Positions 45,517-57,812 are shown, counted from the stretch's first letter. The stretch: 64,000 nucleotides of DNA from Incurvaria masculella (GCA_946894095.1 OX335641.1:17068501-17132500), one strand, 5' to 3'. Notes: a model not told the origin generated them from the letters alone. Translations and numbers: made by a program.

Positions 45517-47720
45517 GAAATGGACTCGCCTGGCTGACACACTTACCTACGATTTTTTAATGCATATATTTCACATAACTTTGAATATAAAATAAAATAC
45601 CTTTAACGGAAAAAATGTTAGAAGCTTCGCTTCGGTCAGGCGTACCAGTCTTTGCCACTTTTGAAAAAATAATAATGGTAAGAATACAGTTTGGTAAATT
45701 GAATTGAGATTCTTATTTAAAGGTAGGTAAATGTTAAACAATAAAAAAAATATAGTCATTAGCAATGATTGTATATTTCTCAATCATATTGCATTAACCT
45801 GGTGGGGTATAAGTGGAAAATGCCCGATATTGAACTGATAGCATGCAGGGTCGAGTTTGTAACAGGGGTAAATAAATAATAACAGAGTAAGGCTTTTTGC
45901 TGGTTTTCAGAAATAATTGAGGTTTAAGCTATGAATTGTAACAGCATAGTAGCAGTTAACATAATGGAACATTTCGAGTACAAATCAAGAAGTTTCATAA
46001 AAATACCCAACTACTTTAAGTGGAAAACTGCAGAAGAAAAGATTAAGCATGGTTATTAATTTTTTTGGTGCACTTGTGGTATCAATTTTATCTGCTGAAT
46101 TCTGTAATGTTAATTTATGAATTCTTTACAAATTATGATCACATGTTTATATTACAATGCAAGGAAGGTACTTTCCCTAGCTGTTAATATAAATTAGAAC
46201 AAAAGGAGGGGGGTTCAATGCCCTTCCATAATGCGGTGCCCTAAAAGCAATGGGGGGGGGGGGGTTATCAAACTTCTCCCCCCCCACCCCCCACCCCAAA
46301 TGCTCAGTTTGCTTGATGTTTCGAGGCATTATATGATTGCCATTTCATCATTTTTCCATTTTATAGCAATCCCTATTTTGCACTAAGCCCACGTACCTTT
46401 GGCTTGTTCTAAGTACCAGTTTTTTTTTAATAATATAATTGGCTATGGATTCCAGGTCCTTTAGCCATTAAGTACCAGATGCATTAGCATGTTCGCTATT
46501 AGCAATAAGGCCCTTTTCCCCAATGATTTCTACATCGAATCGAGTCTCCTACAAGCTTAATACATCTTTCAAGGGTTCTATCATGGTACATTATATCACT
46601 GTGTGATCCAGTGAGTAATAAATTGAGGACTTTTTTTATAAATGTAACTAAATAAAGAATAAACTAAACAACCAATAAAGTTAAATACTTATTCGCTCCT
46701 TCATCAATCACATCAATTTATCACTCTTTTCTGGATCAACCGCTGATATAATGGACCTGGAAGTCATTGCGTAGTCAGAACCTATATCCCAAATGTACTG
46801 TAGGCTAATGGACTATATGTACATACATACATGTAAATAAAAAATATAAAGTTCATATTTGAACAGATGTCTATGTACCAATTATGGAAGGATCTAGAGA
46901 TTTTAAATAATTCTTCATATTTGAACCGAATGTGAACAGAAGTCTATGTACCAATTATGAAAAGATCTATCCATTTTAAATGAATGTTAAATCATATCCT
47001 AGATTAAGGTTTTCAAGTAATGCAAAATTATTTACATATTTGCACTGTTTGGTTGTTTTTATAATAAAATACATAATAGCACCCGTTACACTCATGTAAA
47101 CCAAATAGGTGATACCATTAACATGTACTATCCGGAATAATTTTAATATAACAATATCTTACCTCTTTTTATGCTTTTCTTACTCCCCAGTGTAATGAAT
47201 AAATGCCAGATTGTGTCTAATGCTGAGATTCATAGACATTACTAGTACTTGGCTAACACCCGGTTTCACCACCTCCAGCTACACAAATCCCAAAGTTACC
47301 TTTCGGTTACACCATACAAATACAATGCAACCGAATTTTAACTATCGGATTTCAGGTAGCTGGATGTGGTGAAAGCGGGGGTAAGTATTTCTTCAGACTG
47401 TCAGTTTTGACACAAACAAAAGTCGAGTTTGACAGTCGGAAGCCATACTTTGGCTAATAAAACAAATGCATATCGCCAATAATGAGCACATGTATTGAGA
47501 ATTAAATAAAGCTTGCGAACTTTTCTTCATTGTCCTTTGGATATAATTATAACTGCAGACGGAACTAAACCTGAAACAAATAAGTTAAGTTAGGTAAGTT
47601 TTGTAGGACAACAAAATAAGTACTTTGTAATTTCAATTTAAATAATCCAACTCAACCACATTGAAAGATTTTTTTTTTTAACAAAGTGCTAAAAAGTTCT
47701 CATTTTGTAAATTTTTTCAA
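45517..47720. other. Gene-free interval
   Basis: 46252-46264 is a run of 13 G followed at 46278-46297 by C-rich runs, which could pair or form a G-quadruplex. 46855-46985 holds a tandem duplication of about 70 bases (GTCTATGTACCAATTATG twice). 47268-47385 is MITE family C copy 2 (ACCACCTCCAGCTAC and inverse GTAGCTGGATGTGGT). The rest is AT-rich. Confidence 0.45.
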
Positions 47721-47789
47721 ATGAAACGCTTATTTTTTTCAACTGCTGTAGTTAAAAAAAATATGATTTTTCTTATTTGGTTTTCCAAA

Positions 47790-48530
47790 TCACGTAATTT
47801 CATAAGACAAAACCATTGCAAAACTGAAACATATTACAACACCATTGCATACAACCCACAATATGATCTCTATATGGATCGAATTGAAAAAATACAGCAC
47901 AAATTCCTCAAATCTCTCTATTATAGGACTGGACACGATTTTTTTTTAATTACAATACCTCTGCATTACTTTACACTATACCGTCTTTGCAAAGCTGACA
48001 TCATCTCAATGATGCAGCTTTTCTGTGGTTAACGTGAACTCTCCATCTTTATTAGAGAGAATTTATTTTAAAGTAATTGACTAAACTCAATAATGACCTG
48101 TTTTATATCCCCGCATGCCACACAAATTATGCTCAAAACACTTTTGTTAGACGAGCAAGTATAACCAATATTAATATTTTAAAACTTACGCGGGACATAA
48201 CTATAATATTTAGTTTAACGGCTTACCGGCTCACACGAAATTCGGACCGCAGCTAATCCTCAAGAAAATGTACGAGTGTTGCCATGGACGCTGAGAAGTG
48301 AAGCAAAACGCCGGGTAGCCAGTAACGTGCCTACCTCCGTCGCGACAGGCACGTTCTCCTAAAGATGGAGCCCATGTGAGGCTCCGAAACGTCGAGCAGC
48401 ACGTCCTGCTCCTCACACGCGCGGTAAGCCGTCAAACTAAATATTATAACTATAACCAATATTTATTTGAAGTAGATTTATTTTCTAACTCATTATTAAC
48501 ATTAGGAAGAAAACCATAAACATTATAATA
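47790..48530 (+). pseudogene. LINE (CR1/Jockey-like) C-terminal fragment, split by an insertion
   Basis: The + frame near 47850-47935 reads N-P-Q-Y-D-L-Y-M-D-R-I-E-K-I-Q-H-K-F-L-K-S-L-Y-Y, the stretch after the reverse-transcriptase core of Jockey/CR1-type LINEs. Weaker continuation runs to 48160 and again from 48464. A 278-bp element lies in between. Several stops and shifts; dead. Confidence 0.6.
48173..48450. mobile_element. 278-bp insertion with 13-bp target duplication and inverted ends
   Basis: TATAACCAATATT occurs on both sides (48160-48172 and 48451-48463), a length typical of LINE-driven insertion. Within it, ATAATATTTAGTTTAACGGC and its inverse near the right end form arms of about 35 bases. 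The middle holds GATGGAGCCCATGTGAGGCT and CCGAAACGTCGAGC. I do not know the family name. Confidence 0.6.
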
Positions 48531-49135
48531 GATACTTGTTGATTTATGTTCTATCTTTAATATGTCTTTCTTTTCTTTTACTCACTTGTATTTAAACTAT
48601 CTTACCACATCAAAACTTCATCAAAATGTCCTCTCAATAAATAATTAATTATGCATGTAAAAATTGGGATAATCTCATTTATAATTTTATTTTTTTGTAT
48701 GACTATTAAAAAAAATACACCACAGGAGAAATGTTTGGCTGCTGTGTCGGGGTATCCAGCGGTTCAGTAAAGTCAACCTTGTCTCGCTCAATGGTGTTTT
48801 AGGCTAAAACGAAAACCTAACACCACTAAAGGTTTGGATATCCTCACAATGTTTTCCTTTACATTTATAAACATGGTGTTAAAATATAAAAGAACACTAA
48901 AGTGGAGTTCAGATTCAGATCAAAAAGGAATATGTGCCATCTTGCACGCCTATTATGAGACCTTCCTACATTTTCTAAAACTACCGTTCCACTTAAACGT
49001 AAAAATGGCCATCTTTCTATTATTATGTGCACACATTGTCCATACAGTGGAGTCACAATGACGACCACATGCCACTTCTAATAGGCTAGAAATGTCCCGT
49101 TGAAAATTCGGGATGAATGCCAAAAATCCACCGAC

Positions 49136-52100
49136 CTAAAACCTCTAGCGGCGTATCATAGTCCTCGACCGTGAATATTTTCTTGGGAAAAGTGGTCATC
49201 ATCTTGAAGGCGCCCTCCGCCGCGAACTCGCGCGCGTTCATCTCGAGGTAGAGCCGCACGGCGGCGAGCTGCTCCTTCGCATTGAACGTGTGCGCGAGCG
49301 AGCGGCCGTCCGGCAGGCGCAGCTGGATGCGGGCCTGCTCGTAGGAGGGCTTCGCGGGGGACGGCTGCGCAAGAGCCGGCACGGCGGCGGCGGCGGGGGC
49401 GGCAGCAGCCGGCGCCGCCTCCGCGGGCTGGCCACCGCTCGCCGCGAGTCTAAAACGTAAATAACATTTCACGATGGCGCGTTGTGTATCCATATTAATG
49501 CTAGATACCTCTATCGACCGACTTTTTCGACTATCCGACCTAGGGCTAGTCCACATTAGGTTGGCTAGTCGAGGTTCTACTGTGTAGTTAACATTCTATC
49601 ACTGAATAGCTAGAAAACAGTTAATTGTAGATAAAAAAAAAATCAAATTTGTGCATCCTATTATTGGTTGGTGACCATTTTAAAATTAAAATACATCCAC
49701 CCCTTATTTTTCACCTGAAGAAGAAAGAAGAAAGAGCAAGACGGAATGAGTAAGACGGGTTCGGTTTTGCTTTCAGTGCTCTCTCGACATGTTCCTGACC
49801 ACAATGTTAAGGTGGCCCAACCCGGCGGGACTAACTCATTCGCGGGCACTGTACAAAACCGTGCTGTTGCGCTCTGGGACCTTCTCCGTTTCAAATAAAA
49901 AGACAGGCTCCGTGATGAGTAAGATGCAACATGTCCACAAAAAAGACAATGTTCATAGTGTATGATTTGGTAACATTTACGAAAATTTTAATTACAAAAC
50001 GACTTATAGCTAAATGTAAACCACGACCGCTGTAGTCAAAAATCTAACAAAAACCAAATAGATTATAAATCTTGATTAAATAAGCTATGTCTGATGACTA
50101 ATCTTTCTAAGATGTTCTTACTTTATCATTGCGTAATTCACCTCCAAAGTTATTGTATAAAACCCGCGAAAAATTCGAACTTTCGGACCTTATAACTTGC
50201 AATGCCAATGGTCATCAGACATCTAGTTCGATCAAATAAAGCTATTTTGAGCAAAATTTGGGATCTCTGATAAGAAATATGGGCGTGATCTTCTTTCCCC
50301 GGGGAGTTGAGCGGGATGGGCCACCTTAACCAGAGATGGTGCTCTCTAGCCTTAGTGTGTTAGCCATGGTATAAATCATCCAAGTCCAGTTCAATAAAAA
50401 AACCGGCCAAGTGTGAGTCAGACTCGCACACAAAGGGTTTCGTGTCATCTTACATGATTTAATAAAGATAAATACACAATTTGTGACCATTTGAACTGTA
50501 TACCTATTACGGTTCATGAGATACAGACGGGCTGACAGCGGAGGCTTAGGAACAGGGTCCCGTTGGCACCTTTTGGGTACGGAATCCTAAAAAAGAGTGG
50601 CGCCCACCTCCTGGCCTGCTTGTCGGCCTCGATCTGCCGTCGCACGCGCTCGCGGGCCTGCTGCTCCTCGAGCTTGTCGCGCCGCCGCTGCTCCAGCATC
50701 TTGTGCACCTCCTGCTCCTGCAGCCTGAGCTTCGCGTCCTGCATGTCGCGCCCCGACTTGATGCGCAGCTTCTCGCGCTCCAGAGCCTCCGCCTGCGACA
50801 TTCACCGTTGAATGTGACGTCCCGCTGGGCGTTGATAAAGATGAGCCCACACAATCGCTGTCTTATTCCTCCCCATCCTACCTTTGTATATCCGGAGCAC
50901 CCGCCGCAAAAAATCAGAGCACCCACTTTTGGTTGACATTAGGCTTTTGAGAACGAACCGTTTCTCAAGCTCATATTTCTTCCTCAGGAACTTTCTGCTG
51001 GCGGGTGCCTTTCCTCATATCTGTAACCTGGAAGTCTTCAAGCGTAATTTGGACAAGCTCGATAGCTCAGCGATAGTCCACAAATCCGCTGGTATGGTGC
51101 CTCGCTGAGCGTGGTTTCGCGAGGCGAGGTGTATTTGGCTTTTCTGAGCACCTTTGGTCCTCAGCAGAGGTACCGGTTTTTGATAAAAAAATACCCACTC
51201 GGGCCCTGTCAGCACTGAAGCTCAGTTTGAGCGTAGGGCAATGGAATCCAGAGTTATACTACTATAGAGATACTTAACAACATTATAAATTGGTTTAGTG
51301 GTGAGCAGGGGGGTTAATATGAGAAAAGTCGGAGAAAAAAAGGAGTGTTTTTCAATGGACTTTAATAGTGGCCTATATATAAGGTCGGGGAAAAAGTCTT
51401 TTCGCATTATAGTATGTATGAACTTGTAATAAAATCTCTTTGGCTATACTATTTGTATCTGGCTGGTTTTGGTATCATTGAAAGTTTAAATTTTAAAGAA
51501 CATAATTCCAAATTAAAATTAGGAAAATGTGTGATTCTCATTTGTTTTTCGTACTGTCAAAATGAGTGAATCTAATGAAGAAATTCGATACATTTTAAAA
51601 TTTTACTACAAAAAAGGTAAAAATGCAACGCAAGCCGCGAAAAAAATTTGCGATGTTTATGGACCTAGTGCAGTGTCTGTGAGAGTAGCACAAATTTGGT
51701 TTAAGCGTTTTCAATCCGGAAATTTTGATGTCAAAGATGCACGTCGCTCTGGTCGCCCTATTACGGATAAAATGGATGCCATTTTTGAAAAAGTGGAGCA
51801 AGATCGGCATATCAGTAGTTACGACGTAGCTGAAGAACTAGGAATTGATCACAAAACAGTTTTGGCGCATTTGAAAAAAACTGGGTACACAAAAAAGCTC
51901 GATATTTGGGTACCTCACGAGCTCACTGAAAGAAACCTAATGAACCGTGTACTCATTTGTGATTCTTTATTACGACGTAATGAAACCGAACCATTTTTGA
52001 AGAAGCTGATAACTGGTGATGAAAAGTGGATCACGTACGACAAGAACGTGCGAAAAAGGTCGTGGTCAAAGGCCGGTCAAGCTTCACAGACTGTGGCGAA

Positions 52101-55100
52101 ACCCGGGTTAACTCGCAACAAGGTGATGCTGTGTGTGTGGTGGGATTGGAAGGGCATTATTCATTATGAGCTGTTACCACCAGGCAGGACCATCGATTCT
52201 GAACTCTACTGCGAACAACTGATGAGATTAAAGCAAGAAGTTGAGAGAAAGCGGCCGGAATTAATCAACAGAAGGGGTGTGGTTTTTCATCATGATAACG
52301 CTAGACCTCACACATCTTTAGCCACTCAGCAAAAACTAAGAGAGTTTGGCTGGGAGGTGTTAATGCATCCGCCGTATAGTCCTGACCTTGCACCTTCAGA
52401 TTTCCACCTGTTTAGGTCTCTTCAGAATTCTTTAGGCAGTGTCAGGTTAACATCACGAGAGGACTGCCAAAACCACTTGTCGCGGTATATTGATCAGAAG
52501 TCCCAATATTTCTATAGCAATGGGATCATGTCCCTACCTACAAGATGGCAAAAAGTTATCGAACAAAATGGTACCTACATACTTTAGTTAAATGTAAATA
52601 AACCATATTAAAAAATGTTTTGAATTTTCTTAAAAAATGCGAAGAAACTTTTTCCCCAACCTAATATATAGAAGTTTGAAAAGTAATGATACGCAAAGAG
52701 GGTGAATGCGACAATGGGTATATTATGGAGAGAAAGTACCTTTTCTTTCTCCTCCCGCTCTCGTCTCTTTTCCTTCATACGCTCCTCGAGTCGCGCGAGC
52801 TGCTCTTTCTTCTCCTCCTCGCTGAGCGGTTTCTTCTCCTCGGTGGACTCTGAGAAACTGCTGTGGCCCGACTTGGCCGCGTGGAACTCTACCTCGTCCT
52901 GGCTCTGTGGTGTCACATTGAGTCAATCAATCTATCTATACCATTATATAAAGAGGAAAGGTTTGATTGTTTGTGTATTTGAACTGAATAGGCTCCGAAA
53001 CTACTGAACGGATTTTAAAAAAATATTTCATCGTTGAAAAGCTACAGTCTATCCGAGTAACATAGGCTATATTTTATTTAAAAAAAATTAGGGATCTTTA
53101 CCAAAACTCCGATAACGTAACCCAAGGTGAAAAAAATTATCAAGAATGTTCCTTACATCGCGAGCCCGGCGAAAACTATTCACGATAGAACAAAATGATG
53201 TACTACAATTTTATAGAACACATCAGTATCTACAAAAAATGTCACAACAGCATACATCTGACTATTATAGTTAAGTCACAATAAGTGTGCATTTAATATA
53301 AAATAAAAATTTAAATACCGCCGTTAGAAAAGGCTCTTTATTTGTACCTAGGAATTAATCCTTATAAAAATAAATAAATTATTATTTAAGACTGCTTCAA
53401 TACCTTTATATAACTCTTTGAATTATTAGATTCGGACATTCCATTCGAAATATATCACAAGTTTAAAAATTAGAAAAAACTCTGCTCGGCTAGCTATGCG
53501 TTTTATTTGTAGGCGTCACTCAGGGGTACGGGAGCCGACTCCCCGCCAAGGCCACAAAATAAACTTGCCACGCGGCACATTCCCGCAGTCTCCTACGCAG
53601 CGGTCTTGTGCGGAATTCAAAAAATTGTCGCTTGATAATATTTGGTCGCTTGATGATAAATAGTTTAGTAGGTAACTAAACGCATTCAAAAAGATCTTTT
53701 CAAAACTAGACCTTGTTAATATGACCTAATATATGTTGTACATTTAGTTATCCTAATAACTAAGTGACTTAAATCGTTTTTAAGATTTTCGATTAAATCT
53801 TTTTTAGTTGTAGGTTATAGTAGTAGTTGTAGGCTAATAACAATTAAGCTAATTATTTAGTGCAAAATAAAACAACATCAAATATTGTTTACGGGAGGCT
53901 TTAACTGAATAAATTAATTAATGGCTTTTGTTTTGTGGTTATGACCTTTTTACAATAATTAATAGTATGAAAAATACATCAAAAGTAAAATATACAAAAA
54001 AAATATATCTATAAAAACCAATATTAATTAAAAAAATAATAAAACATACAAAAAACATTATATTCACAAACAAATTCAAATAATATCTAAGTTTTTTTTT
54101 ATTTCAAATATTTCAGTGTAGGTATATGCTCTTTTTTTAGAAACTCTACGTAAAAAGGGTTTATTTGTGTATCATTGTGTCAAAATAATATTTTTTTAAA
54201 TTATATTATGCCCGTGCAAAGCCGGGACGGGCTGCTAGTTAATAATAATTTTCGCGTATTTTGGATTTTATTTATCCCCGGCTCCGCTCGGGTCAATCTC
54301 ATTTTGGACAAACTTTTTCTGGATAAAAAGTATCCTATGTGTTAATCCAGGTAATAAACTATCCATGTGGCAAATTTTTATTCAAATGCGTTAAGGCGCT
54401 TTTGCGTGATTGAGTAACAAATTCAAAACGTGCAAACTTTTACATTTTATAATATTAGTAGGATGCAGGCATGCTTTTGACTTGACTCTTGATGTGCAAC
54501 CTACCTTCTTTATTTGAACATCAATCTGCCCAGGAAATTATTCTACATATAAAGTACTGATCTTATGTGTGGTGAAGGACTCTTGGTGCTCTGTAGTGAA
54601 ATCGTAAATTGTTCCAACTCATGAGCCAGTGAGCCGATATATTTTTTATTGAATTTTCATATTAAATTATTTATAACTAAGACTTCAAAATGCAACTAAT
54701 TAAGTAATATTACCTTGAATACATTGCAGAAATATATACAGCTTGTCTTTAGATTTTTATATCATAAGTGAATAATATGTTGTATTTTTTCAATGGAAAC
54801 TCCATTAAGATTTTCTCTTTTGTATATGAAATAAACGTGCTTCTAATATACATATATCTATTATGATCTATTTCTAGATATTGCTGTTCCAAGCTGAAAT
54901 TAATATTTTTTTATTTTACTTTTGTTTACATTTTCGGCATAACTCTTAAAAAATTCTGCAGAGAAGAAGTACCTTAAACAGTTTCCCGCACTCATCACAT
55001 TTGAGAGACTTGGCAACGGCGTCCTCCGCCGCCTCCCCACTGGTAGACTCGGCGGGGGCGGCGGCAGCAGTGCTCGAAGAGCCCACCGCGCCCGAGCCCT

Positions 55101-57215
55101 CTGCGCTGGACCCAACTGCGCCGCCGCTCGGCACCACCTCATCTGCGTGCGCCAGGAGCCACTCCATGGCAGGTTCCACACCTTTGTTGTTAGTGACTGC
55201 GAGCGCACGCTCCCTACGGTGAATTGTCTTTATATAATTATGATATACCATTATTTTTTAATGATAAGTCCAGAGGTTCGGCGGGTATTTTATGTGACAT
55301 GACGGCCTATAGATTCCACACCAATAACCGTTCTCTTCTGCCGTTTTAAAAGTGCATTTAATTTTATATTTATTTATTAACTAACTTTTTCTTAATAAAA
55401 TTATCTATCGTCGATAACCAATAACATATTGAAGACTGGATGAACGCATAGATTAGCAGATATTGAAACAAAAATGAGAACTAAAATAGAAAAAATCTAG
55501 GTGTGTTCCTTTCTTACCATTTTACCTAATAATTTTAGCTCAGACACTAATTAGCTAAAATTATTTACTACAGTAGAATTCATTTACAACGACTTCGCTT
55601 GTAACGACTAACCGGTTTTAACGACGATAATGTTTACTCAAGTTAGGTTTCATAGTTAGTAGTAGTGAGATAATATAACCGTTTAGTGCGACTTCGGTTT
55701 AAGCGACCAACTGCTTATAGCGACCATTAATTATGATAATACGTCCGGTTAAAACGACGCGCAATGTTTTGTTTACATAACCTATACACCAATACCTCGG
55801 CGCTCCAACTTCACCCCGCCTAATCACAGTTAGCCTGGTTTTCACCAAGTGCTGATTTATTTTAATCTACACTTAAAGGCCTTTATTACCAAAGTGCTGA
55901 TTATCTTGTATTGGTATCGATTGCGAGTTGCTAAGAAAGGCCCTTTAATGTGAGGATTAAACTAATCACGACTTGGTGGAAGAGACCCATAGCCTGGTTT
56001 TCACTAAGTGTCGATTTATTTTAATGAACAGTTAAAGGGCCTGTAAAGAGATGATTATCTTGTACTGGTATTGATTGCAAGCTGCTAAGAAAGGCCCTTA
56101 ATATGTGGTGATTAAGCTAATCAGCAGTAGGTGAAAAGGGCCCTTAGTGTTGTATGTAATTTATCTCTTTGTATTACAGTACATTATGTACCTATGTTTG
56201 TAATTTGGAATGTGTAAGAACCATTAAAATAAAGCATCCAACAAAATGTTTTATTCATCTAAATAGGAATATCAAACATTCGCAATTATAACACATACAT
56301 ATTTATTCGTAAGTTAAGTACACATGTACTTAAGAAAGAATCCTGCCGTTTTGTACGTCATCCGGTTAGTATGACATTGTATCGCCGGTCCCTTGAAGGT
56401 CGTTATATCCGGATTTCCGTTGTCATAACATGAAAAATCTTTTACTAATTAGCTTATAAACAAAGTTGTGTGCATAGATATTGCAGTTTAAAAAAATCTA
56501 TGAATCGGAGATAGGTATCTTTCTTTGATATTTTTTTTTTTTTATTTAGAGCATAAAGAGTTACTTTAAAGTACAATGTGATTAAAAAAACAATAGGATA
56601 GGATCACCGCCACTTTGAATGTCAAACTGCTAAAACCCTCACTTCAGTACTTTGCCGCGGTGTTGCCGCATACTTCCCCTCGCAAATTCGAGTGAAGTTA
56701 GTCACGAGCCCCGTCCTATTCTTATTTGAATCGCATTGTATATTGATATCAATTAGAGTAGTTACCTAATATTAAAATATTTAGTTTTTCGTAAACATTT
56801 ATTTTATTTTTTAATCAACAAAATAATAAAATTACTTTTAAAAACAAAATTACATTTTTACAGATTTTTTTACGTTGCACAAATGGTCCTCAATTGCCAA
56901 GAATGGTAAAATTGCGTGGGATACAAAATGCAACGTTTGTGCTTTGATTTGGTTAGTGTTGCTCTGCGAACAGTTTGCACATGTAATTTGATGAAATTCT
57001 AATGGAAAGACCACGAATTTTGGAAGAATTACTCTTAAGTAACAGTTACTCAACCAGGGCTACTTACTATTTAAGTCAAGGATCGTCATAACTTGATCGC
57101 GGTCGTTTCCTGGCCACAGGCAGAAAAAAGAATAAATTAGGATTGATAGTGCAAAAACTTACGCTTTCTCCCTAGTGAAGCCCATTTCCATGAGGGTCTC
57201 AACTTCGCGCGACAT
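49136..57215 (-). CDS. UBXN1: UBXN1-like p97 adaptor (UBA, zinc finger, UBX), 5 exons, 3' end missing
   Basis: Minus-strand exons: 57215-57163, 55213-54973, 52898-52740, 50792-50608 and 49449-49136; every junction is GT-AG with matching phase. 317 residues are covered. Residues 1-45 form a UBA domain (M-G-F at 11-13) that binds ubiquitin. An Ala/Ser-rich linker follows. Cys90, Cys93, His104 and His110 make a C2H2 finger split by intron 2. Residues 111-213 are a charged coiled coil. An Ala/Pro linker leads to a UBX domain from 249, with F300-P301-K302 at the usual Phe-Pro-Arg loop that docks on the p97/VCP ATPase. Such proteins link ubiquitinated clients to p97. The last exon, perhaps 10-20 residues after Leu317 and starting in phase 1, was not found; reading through the exon 5 donor gives an unrelated tail. 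Introns 2-4 are full of transposons. Confidence 0.9.
49811..50325. mobile_element. TTAA-target MITE copy 2, in intron 4 of the UBXN1-like gene
   Basis: TTAA at 49807-49810 and 50326-50329. Terminal inverted repeats GGTGGCCCAACCCGG at the left and GGGATGGGCCACC at the right. A TTAA target is the hallmark of piggyBac-type transposition. No coding capacity. Confidence 0.8.
50398..50593. repeat. Repeat family B copy 4, short, next to a splice donor
   Basis: Starts AAACCGGCCAAGTGTGAGTC and ends GGTACGGAATCCTAAAAA. Its right end lies 14 bases from the exon 4 donor of the UBXN1-like gene (donor at 50607-50606 on the minus strand). The (GACG)n part is almost lost. Confidence 0.65.
51380..52664 (+). 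mobile_element. Full-length mariner element, 1285 bp, antisense in intron 3 of the UBXN1-like gene
   Basis: Ends: TAAGGTCGGGGAAAAAGTC at the left, and at the right an inverse reading TTAGGTTGGGGAAAAAGTT; 25 of the first 29 positions agree. TA flanks both ends (51378-51379 and 52665-52666). The transposase frame is complete. Confidence 0.92.
51562..52587 (+). CDS. Mariner transposase, 341 aa, apparently intact
   Basis: A single uninterrupted frame of the normal length for the family. The N-terminal half has two helix-turn-helix units that bind the element ends (about residues 5-55 and 75-110), then the W-V-P-H-E-L motif (116-121). The catalytic triad is D153 (in T-G-D-E-K-W), D245 (in H-H-D-N-A-R-P-H) and D280 (in Y-S-P-D-L-A-P-S-D), with exactly 34 residues between the last two, the D,D34D signature of mariner. 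It cuts and pastes DNA at TA dinucleotides. Such frames are often mis-annotated as SETMAR in insect genomes. All key residues are present, so the protein could be active. Confidence 0.95.
   Translation: MSESNEEIRYILKFYYKKGKNATQAAKKICDVYGPSAVSVRVAQIWFKRFQSGNFDVKDARRSGRPITDKMDAIFEKVEQDRHISSYDVAEELGIDHKTVLAHLKKTGYTKKLDIWVPHELTERNLMNRVLICDSLLRRNETEPFLKKLITGDEKWITYDKNVRKRSWSKAGQASQTVAKPGLTRNKVMLCVWWDWKGIIHYELLPPGRTIDSELYCEQLMRLKQEVERKRPELINRRGVVFHHDNARPHTSLATQQKLREFGWEVLMHPPYSPDLAPSDFHLFRSLQNSLGSVRLTSREDCQNHLSRYIDQKSQYFYSNGIMSLPTRWQKVIEQNGTYIL
52935..54239 (+). mobile_element. Non-autonomous Helitron, 1.3 kb, in intron 2 of the UBXN1-like gene
   Basis: Begins TCTATACCATTATATAAAGA, typical for a Helitron 5' end in moths. 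It ends with a GC hairpin (CCCGTGC, GCCGGGACGGGC) followed by CTAGT. The insertion lies between A (52934) and T (54240), as Helitrons do. No Rep/helicase gene. The left end is only 34 bases from the exon 3 acceptor of the host gene (52899-52900, minus strand). Confidence 0.75.
54240..54972. other. Intron 2 remainder with a second Helitron-type fragment
   Basis: 54270-54440 matches a repeat with CCCCGGCTCCGCTCGGGTCA and GGATAAAAAGTATCCTATGTG, also present at 36800. The rest is AT-rich intron. Confidence 0.5.
55568..56430. repeat. pogo/Tigger-like remnant interrupted by tandem MITEs
   Basis: The left part starts CAGTAGAATTCATTTACAAC with repeated ACGACTT and TTTTAACGACG motifs. The right part ends near CTTGAAGGTCGTTATATCCG. 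CAGTAGAA-type ends with ACGAC repeats resemble pogo-class elements. The middle (55833-56150) is another repeat. Confidence 0.4.
55833..56150. repeat. Two tandem copies of a palindromic MITE
   Basis: Copy 1 is 55833-55985 and copy 2 is 55989-56150. Each begins AGCCTGGTTTTCACYAAGTG and ends in the near-inverse (ACTTGGTGGAAGAG or AGTAGGTGAAAAGG). Inner TGCTAAGAAAGGCCCTT is shared. Confidence 0.65.
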
Positions 57216-57653
57216 GTCGTCTGTAGATCGGAACGTTGAGTATAATATGGCGTTAAATACTCAGTGTGTAAAACCAATAAGTTTTTACGAACTAATACGC
57301 CGGTAACAAAATACTACACTCAAAAATCTCATGCCGGTGCTAAATTCACGAACAACAGATTTTATTAGGACCATCACTGTGATATGTCATTTCATTGTTC
57401 TGTCATTTCTTTTTTTTTTGTATATTTTACAATCGGAAAGGCAAGAGCTTTCGCTATACATCTATCGCTTTACAGAATAAGTATACCTAGTGGCTTTGTA
57501 GTTAGCATTCTACATATATTCATCATTATAGTTAGCAGTACAGTACTGTCGGTACTATCGTTTCCACCCCATAATCTGCGTTCCAACTCGAAAAGGAGGT
57601 ATGAATTTTTTTGGGTATAGCTTTTGTTGTGTAGATTCACTTTGCCAGACTTA

Positions 57654-57812
57654 GCCCCGGTTGCACGAAGAGACGGCTGAGTTAATCAATGTTCAAACAC
57701 GTCACTTGTATGATCGGCATAGAGTTCCTTCCATACTGTCCACACAAAGTGAAATGTTTGATCATACTTTGACGTTGATTTTGATTTTTTGTCTTTTCGT
57801 GTACTCGGCCCT
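57654..57812. repeat. Palindromic MITE, family A copy 3
   Basis: CCCCGGTTGCACGAAGAGAC at the left, TTTTCGTGTACTCGGCCC at the right. Lies between the two divergent genes, 440 bases upstream of the UBXN1-like start codon. Confidence 0.65.

Noticed and set aside
54900..55208. 102-codon frame overlapping UBXN1-like exon 2
   Set aside because: It is the shadow of the true exon in another frame; the true frame gives the UBA continuation and zinc-finger cysteines.
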